Source of the DNA: Diaporthe sp. PMI_573 | Lineage: Eukaryota > Ascomycota > Sordariomycetes > Diaporthales > Diaporthaceae | Assembly: GCA_021399435.1 (NCBI GenBank) | Contig: JAJTUP010000029.1 | Location: 1-64,000 of the forward strand | Length of the DNA: 64,000 bases | Reading direction: 5' to 3' | Shown here: piece by piece, positions 57,231 to 64,000 of the stretch | How the letters are laid out: the number at the start of each line of letters is the position of its first letter | How positions within the stretch are numbered: position 1 is the stretch's first letter | The notes under the pieces: model-generated | Database searches by the model: none | What the model saw: the letters and a program-made list of their open reading frames with translations, nothing else | What the model was told of the DNA's origin: nothing | Position numbers and translations under genes: made by a program

Positions 57231-57996
57231 TTAAATCAAGTGTGCCTCAGTTCCACTCCCGAAATGGTTTGTGGCGAGTGTGCTACCACATTTCAAGCAG
57301 CTGTGCCTGACGTTCTTGGAGAAGTCCGTGACGTAGGGGATAAACGCACCGACTGCAGTGGTGAAGAAGAGAAACGTCGCCATCCAGCTGCCAAGACCAG
57401 AGATGTGTCAGCCGAGAGAAGAAAAAGAGGGAAACGGTAGAAGACAGAAGAAGAAAATTCAAACTTACTGCGTACCCTTTCCCGTCTCGTGCCTGAGCGT
57501 GGTGCGCGTGAGCTCCTTGCATAAAGGGCATTCCACCACGGCCGCCCAGCGGCCGAGCAGTGACAGAGGCACCACGTTGGCCCACGAGGGCTGGCCCCCG
57601 TTTGAGCGGGCGGTCTCAGCACGCTGAAGGATAGAGCGGTGCCATTGCCTAGCCGACTGCTGGTTGCCCCGGACTGACTGCGTTCTGGCCGGCGAAGCCG
57701 TGTAGATATCTTCCTCCTGGATTTGTTGGGGTCGGATGGGGCCGAGCCTTGTGCTATTGTCGCCATCTGGCAGGGCGGGCAGGTCGACTAGGAGGTTCTC
57801 TTGGTATTGTGGGAGGATGGGGGAGCTGGGTCCTGCTGATCTTGATGTCTCTTGCAGCAAAGGGATAGTCGTTTCTGGTTTTAGAAATCGCATTAGCATC
57901 TGCGTGTGTCTCTGTAGGGTCAATGGTGGGCACGACGAGTAATTATAATCAAATCGCTGAAAGATACTGACCTGTGTTATCATTCTTTCGGTCCAT
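57231..57996 (-). CDS. LITAF-like zinc-ribbon membrane-associated protein (195 aa)
   Basis: Three exons on the minus strand: 57996-57972, 57874-57469 and 57387-57231, all GT-AG and in phase. The N-terminal about 110 residues are disordered, rich in P, S and Q. The C-terminal domain has the LITAF layout: first pair VECPLCKEL, then H-W-M-A-T-F-L-F-F-T-T-A-V-G-A as the membrane-inserting hydrophobic segment, then second pair RHSCLKCGSTLA. LITAF domains bind zinc through the two CxxC pairs and sit on the cytosolic face of endosomal or plasma membranes. The first exon is just eight codons plus one base; the start MDRKNDNT is the only ATG that gives a correct join. No link to the biosynthetic genes is evident. 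Confidence 0.75.
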
Positions 57997-59188
57997 GACT
58001 GGTCTGGATTTGTGTGATGGGATGTTTCAAGGTGGTTTGTCGAATGTTAAACTTTTATTGCTCGTACTAAACACGACTCAAGTCCTCCGTTTATGTTCCA
58101 ATGACGCGGCTTGAGTTTATATCTTCAAGACCGTTTCCATTGTCGAGGCTGTCAATAACAAAGCAAAGTCAGGGGACAACTACTCGGCCTTCTATTGATC
58201 CGCTCAATTGCTTGGTGTCTGAGGACGCGAGTCCCTCGCTGCGGCAACGAACCAGCGTTTCACAACACGAGATATCGCCTTTCCCCAGCCAACCAAGAAC
58301 GAATCTCGCTCCCCTTGCGGCAGCGGTTCACGGACGTGTGCAGCGACTTGCAGGTGCGGCGTGGCAGTGCATGCGCCATATCCCGTAGACGATTGGCGCT
58401 CTTGTGGGCAGAAAGCTGCTGCCTGATCCTTCGCCCAGAGTTACTCGTGGATCCGCGTCCATCCTGCGAGGCTTATTCGTTCAGGGTGCAGCTATCATAT
58501 ATCATGTCGTCACGCACTGCATTTTATAGTCGTTTATGGAATTGAAAGATCATATCTGAGCACTGGCAGGCCGCTTCAGGTGGCCTGTCAAGCAGTGCAT
58601 ATGCGGCCGATGACCATTCGATGCGCGGAGACGCTGTGAGTGCAGATAATATTTTGCAAACTCCTTTTGCTCACTTGCGAAATTTATTTCATGGTGTGCG
58701 CACAGAGAACCCGGATTCGGACGGATTCTACTCGCAGGTCTTGAAAGATGTCAAGAACCATGCAGAGTGTGTGACGAACGACACACAGTTGAGCTTGAGC
58801 CTCTTCCTTCTCAACCAATAGCAAGCCAAACCAAAGCCACCGCTACCACGGCTTCTGCCGCAATCTTCAATGTGGAGCAGGATTCTGAGCCCCATATACA
58901 CGATTCGTCAACCTGGGCGACATCTGACCATGATGCCACTACTCTCCCGACCTCTTATCACAAGCTTCCCATACAAAATGTGAAACCCCGTCAATATTTC
59001 CAATCCTCGACGTCGCCTAGATTATGTCCCTAACACTACCTCAGCTTGTAGCTAAAAGCCTTTCTTTGATAAATTGCTTACATGCAATTCTAATGCTGAG
59101 AGTCCACGCATTCACTCGCGAGGACAATTTCTAACCTTGCCCAGATTTCAGTTGTTCAGTAATTAGGAATTGCGCTTCGTCACTAGTA
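57997..59188. other. Intergenic region
   Basis: 1.2 kb between the LITAF-like gene start and the LysM gene end. No supportable gene or repeat. Frames of up to 116 codons lack any motif. Confidence 0.4.
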
Positions 59189-61449
59189 TCACGTACAAGC
59201 GCCACTATAACAATTCTCTCCAGAACAGTAGTCACTGGTGCTTCCACAGAAGCCATATAATGAGCAGCACGTCCCAAACTGTGTACCCGTACAGGTCTTG
59301 TTCCCAGCAAAATTTGGCCCACATTCGCCATTTGTCGAGGGCCCACCATTATCCGAGTCACAGCTGCCTGAGTAACAGTTCCCCACGCCACAGTAATCGG
59401 TGCCATTTCCACAAAACCCATAAATACTACAGCAGTTCCCAAACTGGGGAGTACAGGTCGTGCCGCCGTGGTCGGGCCCACAGGTACCGTCCTGTGTCTC
59501 CGTCCCGTTGCCGGCGCCCGCGCAGTACTCGGCGGTGCTGCCGCAGTAGCCGTACTTGGAGCAGCAGTCGCCAAAGCTGGACCCGACACACGTGGTGCCG
59601 TAGGGGCAGAGCCCGTCCTTCGAGACCGACTCTGGCGTGACGGGGGCGACGCACACGTCGTAGTGGAGCCACAGGTTCGCGCAGTCGTCCGTGAGGTAGG
59701 GGTTCCACTTCTGCAGCTGGGTGAAGTTGAGGCCGAAGCGCTGGTCGACGGTCGAGCAGTCGTCGCCGGCCACGACGAAGTAGTACGCGCCGCACTCGCT
59801 GATGGTCCCGCTCTGGGTTGGGTGCGCTGCCGTCGTCGCCGTGTAGTACGTGGGCGAGCCTGTGGCGCCTGGGGCCGTGATGGTTGCGTTGGGCTTGGGG
59901 AACGTGCCTCCGGGTGCGCTGTTAGCTTCGTGGGCTCATGGGTCAGCTTTCCCTCATCTGATATCGCCAAGCCAATCTTTTTGGTTAGATCAAGGGTGTT
60001 GAGACTTGCCTTTTACACACTCGCTGACCTGGGGCAACACCAGAACAACTACCCTGAATATTGGAGTTCCAACTGAGAAACTGGTTGGGAGTGACGGTAT
60101 ACGACGAGTTGGAGTACCTTTCGGCAAGGTCATCACTGTTTAATGTTCAGTACAAATGTCGGTCTTCATAATTCAACACTGGGCGAGTCTCATACCAAGT
60201 TGGCTCGTCCCAAATAACATCAATCTCGCATGGCAATGGGGCACAAATGGCTTTGTCGAAGTAGCAATTGTACGATCCCGTGACTACGCGGGCGTCCCCC
60301 GTCGAGATGTTATACCTGTGCGCGAGCGGATCAGCATTTATGGGACAGGTATGCAAAGAAAGAACAGTGGACTGAAGAGTCATACGAATCGGAGAGGTCA
60401 TTGCAAATCATCCAGTCTGCTACGGGTTCTATGGTCTGACCCATGCAAGTCGCCGTGGTTGTTGGCGCCGACCCTGTTGTTGTGATGCCGGAGGTGGTAG
60501 TAGCCGTCTGTGTGCCAATGTATAATGTGGAGGACGATGTACTATAAGGCAGTGTTGTGGAGCAACTCCCTTGCACCTCATCAAACTGCTCAATGAGGTA
60601 GTCTGTGAAGTTGCTAACCGGAAGCCAGGGATTGAGTAGACGTTTCCGGTAAAGTTCCAAGAAGCATTCGTCGCAGTACTGTGATAGCCCAGGTTAGTCC
60701 AGTGTGAGGCCTGTTTGCTCTTCTCCGTCGTGATCTTGGGCGTTGCATACCAGGTCCCTATCATACATATTGGTCATGGCCTGCATATCATTTGTAATGA
60801 TATCGGTATCAAAGTCTGGGTCTGCACACTCCGGTGCAACTGTCCTGTTGTCATCACCGTCGCTGAAGCACATAACAGGGTCATAGCGAATATAGTCGCT
60901 CCCCTGCCACTTCTGCGATTCCAAGAAGCACCATCTCGATGCACTGTCCTTCTGACACACAAGTCCAGTGTTGTAGGTGAAGGTTAGAGCAAGGGCTTTG
61001 GTTTGCACAATGATTCCAGCTTGTTGTGTAGTCTCGTCCCCACACACGGTCTCGATGTTGCTTTGCCAGGAATTCAATGAAGACACACAGTCTGAAGTGC
61101 AAAGGTTGCCGACGTCGGTGTTTGTCCAGTCTTGAATTGGTCAGACGTAGCTTCAAATGCAAATGATGAAGAATAAATTTCTCACAATGTATATCCGCCC
61201 CACCGCCTAGTAGAGTGACTGCAGTCTCATTGCAACGGACAGTGGTATTCCTTGCCATTCATTAGAGGTTACTTTGACTTGGTATGGTCCGGAGAAATTT
61301 ACTCACAGTGCTGCGAGACATTGCCTGCTTACACCCAGGCCCTCAATCAAGGCATCTGCTTCATAATATCGGTAGAGCTGGAAGTCTGCAGCAGCAATGG
61401 CTGCCCACATTGCCAGGACTGCACCTGATTTCAAACTTCTTGACAACAT
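59189..61449 (-). CDS. Secreted LysM/chitin-binding protein with three hevein domains (618 aa)
   Basis: Seven exons on the minus strand: 61449-61307, 61250-61186, 61130-60751, 60678-60386, 60315-60196, 60135-60010 and 59918-59189. Phase is kept throughout. One intron uses a GC donor (GCAAGT). The N-terminus is a signal peptide ([21 protein letters not shown]). A Cys-rich N-terminal region of about 290 residues follows. LysM modules are seen around [20 protein letters not shown] with WN and VC ends, and around [20 protein letters not shown]. Three chitin-binding type 1 (hevein) domains end the protein, with repeated CCS-YGFCG motifs. The build resembles TAL6-like LysM proteins, which bind chitin and can shield hyphae from chitinase. 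It is divergent from a chitinase gene, as in other fungi. Confidence 0.87.
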
Positions 61450-62257
61450 TGTGCTGACAATACCAGATCAGCCGGGGTTTTTCTTGTTTGAAATGAAGGA
61501 GGGACAGTTTGAAAAAGGTGTCGGGTTGCCATTAACCACAGAACTGATCCGTACAGACCTGCTGAGGTTGTTATTCACGTCTCTTCTCCCAGCCTTGCGC
61601 AAAATCAACTGACATGCACATATAGTCTGCGATTTAAGCGAGAAAGTCCGAGGCGTGAATCGTCCAATCTTGGCGTCTGACTTGCATTAAATTACTACAC
61701 CTATATCATGTGATGGAAAAGGAGAGAATGTGCACATGAGGCAAAATATGGTCGTAGCCGCCAATCTGGTGATGAATCTCTACACACATCCACGACCTAC
61801 ACCGTGATAGGCACCGAACGTGATACAGTAGCTCTATTGGTCACACTGCATTCCGGAAATTAGCTGTTTCGCTGATGGGAACGAAATGGACAAAGTGCAC
61901 GCACTAACCAATAGGTATTATCTTCCCCAGTAAGCAATTTCCATCTATCAATCTCCACATATGCACTTTTCAAGGTCTCAGGGCCGTTGACGCGCTAGTA
62001 GTGCTGATGTCAGATCACTTGAGGCAGCTATGGACCCTGAACCTGATTGCATTTGCGAGTTCCTCGGACTCATTTTCGGGTCGTGGGGGGGTGACCCGAA
62101 GCAGTGATTGCAATATCACGTGCGCGGAAAAAGCAAGCAAATGGCGAGGAATGCGTTCTTTCAAAAGAGTGTTCAGGGGGCGGAATTGTGTTGACTCGTT
62201 GCGGACGACCACTTCCTCTGCATGTTGGTCCACACTTTGTGAATTCCAGTCGCCACA
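61450..62257. promoter_or_regulatory. Divergent promoter: LysM protein (-) / GH18 chitinase (+)
   Basis: 808 bases lie between two start codons facing apart. No gene is seen apart from a chance 71-codon frame antisense to the LysM first exon and its upstream DNA. Coordinate control of the two secreted proteins is plausible. Confidence 0.5.
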
Positions 62258-64000
62258 ATGCAGCTGTTGTTCGCGATAATTCTGGGCCTTGTAGACCTTT
62301 CCCATGCTCAGTCCCGCGACGGAGAGCACAATAACTCTACTAGTACGGCGTTGGCAACGTACTCTGCAGTCCCCCAGCTACCACGGAATTCATCCTCAGC
62401 CTTGATGCCTCTTTATCAACCCTATTCAAACAAGACCCCAGTCTTCGAGAACGAGGCCCTTCTCCAAAAGTTTTCTCAATCTCTTGACGCAAAATATGGC
62501 CATCTGGATCCTCTGGCCAAACTCAAGAGACAGTCGGGGGGGCTCCCGGAGGGCACCTGCGCTCCTGGAATACCTTGCACCAACGGCGCATGTTGTAGCA
62601 ACACGGGCATCTGCTCGTATGCGAACACGAGCTGTGGGGTTGACGTGTGCATCTCCAATTGCGACGCAAAGGCCCCATGTGGCCAATACGCCGTCCCTGG
62701 CAAGGGAGATTGTCCTCTAAATGTGTGCTGCTCGAAGCATGGCTTTTGTGAGACCCCTTTGCGCATACACCGGATATTTCGCAGACATAAAGCACACCTG
62801 CTGACGAGATTCTTCTTGAAATTCTACAGGTGGTAGCGACGACGATTACTGCGGTGATGGATGTCAAGCGGGATTCGGAGGCTGTGGGCCACCGCCCACG
62901 CCTTCATGCTCCAAGGGATCCAACTCGGCTCTGAAGCGACGCATCGGCTATTATGAGAGTTGGGCCACGACTAGGAGGTGTGACAAAGTCGCGCCTGAGG
63001 ACCTCGATCTCACGGGCCTGACGCACATCAACTTTGCCTTTGCCTTTTTCGACCCGTCCAGCTTTCAGATCTCGCCTATGGATGCCAACGCCGGGTCGCT
63101 CTACTCGCGCTTCACGGCGCTCAAGAAGAAGCAGCCGGGGCTGCAGACTTGGATCTCGATCGGCGGCTGGTCGTTCAACGACGCCACAAACTCGCCAAAC
63201 ACTCAGACGGCCTTTAGTGACATGGTCGGTTCCGCCAGCAATCGACGGGCATTTATTGTCTCGCTCCGGAACTTCATGCAAACATATGGCTTTGACGGTG
63301 TCGACCTCGACTGGGAATATCCAGGTGCGGACGACCGCGGCGGTGTGGAGGCCGACTTTTCGAATTTCCCGTCGTTCCTGGCAGAGCTGAGGGCCTCACT
63401 CGGCAGCGGTGTCGGAATAACTGTGACGCTACCATCATCGTACTGGTACCTACAGCATTTTGATGTCGTCGCCATGGAGCCTCACCTCGACTGGATGAAC
63501 TTGATGTCGTATGACATACACGGCGTCTGGGACTCGGGGAACAAGCACACAGGCCCGTACATACGTCCGCACACAAACATCACCGAGATCAACCTCGGCC
63601 TGTCCCTCCTCTGGCGCGCGGGCGTCAGCCCTTCCAACGTGGTTCTCGGGCTCGGCTGGTACGGCCGCTCCTTCACCCTCAGCGACCCGTCGTGTAATAC
63701 TCCCAACGGCGTGTGCCAGTTCAGTGGGGGCGCTGCCGAGGGCGAGTGCACCGCAGCTTCTGGAGTACTATCCAACGCCGAGATCAAGCGGGTACTGGCA
63801 TCCGGGGCCGGCGTCGAGGGATATGATGCCACAGCCGGGGTCAAGTGGCTGACGTGGAATTCGAATCAGTGGGTCAGCTACGACGACGGCGTTACCATAC
63901 AGCAAAAGATTGCCAACGCCAACGGCCTGTGTTTGGGAGGCATCATGATCGTAAGAACCATCACTCCGTTAATAGTGAGCAAGCTTGAGGATTTGAAATC
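62258..64000 (+). CDS. GH18 chitinase with chitin-binding modules, subgroup-C-like (partial, 3' cut by window)
   Basis: Secreted endochitinase; the visible part is 537 residues. Exon 1 is 62258-62747 and exon 2 is 62830-63950. A GTAAGA donor at 63951 opens an intron that runs out of the window. The N-terminus is a signal peptide (MQLLFAIILGLVDLSHAQS). A pro-region follows, then a Cys-rich region with a hevein-type motif (CPLNVCCSKHGFC joined across intron 1 to GSDDDYCGDGC). The catalytic GH18 barrel begins at KRRIGYYESW, with SIGGWSF and the D-G-V-D-L-D-W-E catalytic motif intact. The layout (chitin-binding then GH18, long C-terminus expected) fits subgroup C fungal chitinases, related to the chitin-targeting subunit of yeast killer toxins. 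Such enzymes act on fungal walls in mycoparasitism, hyphal fusion or wall remodelling. Confidence 0.9.

Noticed and set aside
59468..60076. 202-codon plus-strand frame over the LysM gene
   Set aside because: Antisense shadow of the hevein/LysM exons, with G/A/R/V-rich composition typical of such shadows.
1..64000. CRISPR arrays, bacterial operons, ribosome binding sites, rRNA genes
   Set aside because: The DNA is eukaryotic (introns, fungal protein families); no regularly spaced direct repeat array with unique spacers and no rRNA sequence was seen.

Overview
The window is nuclear DNA of a filamentous ascomycete, most likely a Sordariomycete-type fungus. The signs are short GT-AG introns (about 42 to 355 bases), three Zn2Cys6 transcription factors, a highly reducing type I polyketide synthase (PKS), fungal hAT and Tad-type LINE remnants, a LysM protein and a subgroup-C-like GH18 chitinase. 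The genus cannot be named from sequence alone. Exon borders were set by hand from splice signals, reading phase and family motifs.

Layout. 1-2.1 kb: broken transposons, namely a hAT transposase fragment and, on the minus strand, a LINE whose middle has been deleted. 2.1-11.65 kb: more than 9 kb without a recognisable gene, ending at a Zn2Cys6 regulator (11654-15029). 15-19.9 kb: sparse, with one unrecognised two-exon gene model.

19.9-45.7 kb: the likely secondary-metabolite locus. It holds a Upc2-like Zn2Cys6 factor, an AflR-like Zn2Cys6 factor, an MFS exporter, a dienelactone hydrolase-family enzyme, a DUF3237 protein, a class A flavin monooxygenase, a 2671-residue PKS (KS-AT-DH-cMT-inactive ER-KR-ACP), a membrane-anchored SDR and a secreted acidic repeat peptide precursor. 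The PKS should build a methylated, partly unsaturated chain. It has no working ER and no thioesterase, so release and any enoyl reduction must come from elsewhere. The monooxygenase, hydrolase and SDR are the obvious tailoring candidates. The AflR-like factor is the best candidate pathway regulator and the MFS protein the best exporter. The monooxygenase and PKS are divergent across 1.85 kb that carries five regularly spaced copies of TC(G/A)(A/G)GTGCGA.

45.7-58 kb: mixed. An F-box-like Cys-rich protein, a tyrosinase pseudogene with several frame lesions, an EXS-domain membrane protein, an alpha/beta-hydrolase and a LITAF-like zinc-ribbon protein.

59.2-64 kb: a divergent pair of chitin-active secreted proteins. 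One is a 618-residue LysM/hevein-domain protein (minus strand, seven exons). The other is a GH18 chitinase with chitin-binding modules (plus strand, running off the window end). They share an 808-base promoter region, an arrangement known for mycoparasitism and self-chitin management genes in other fungi.
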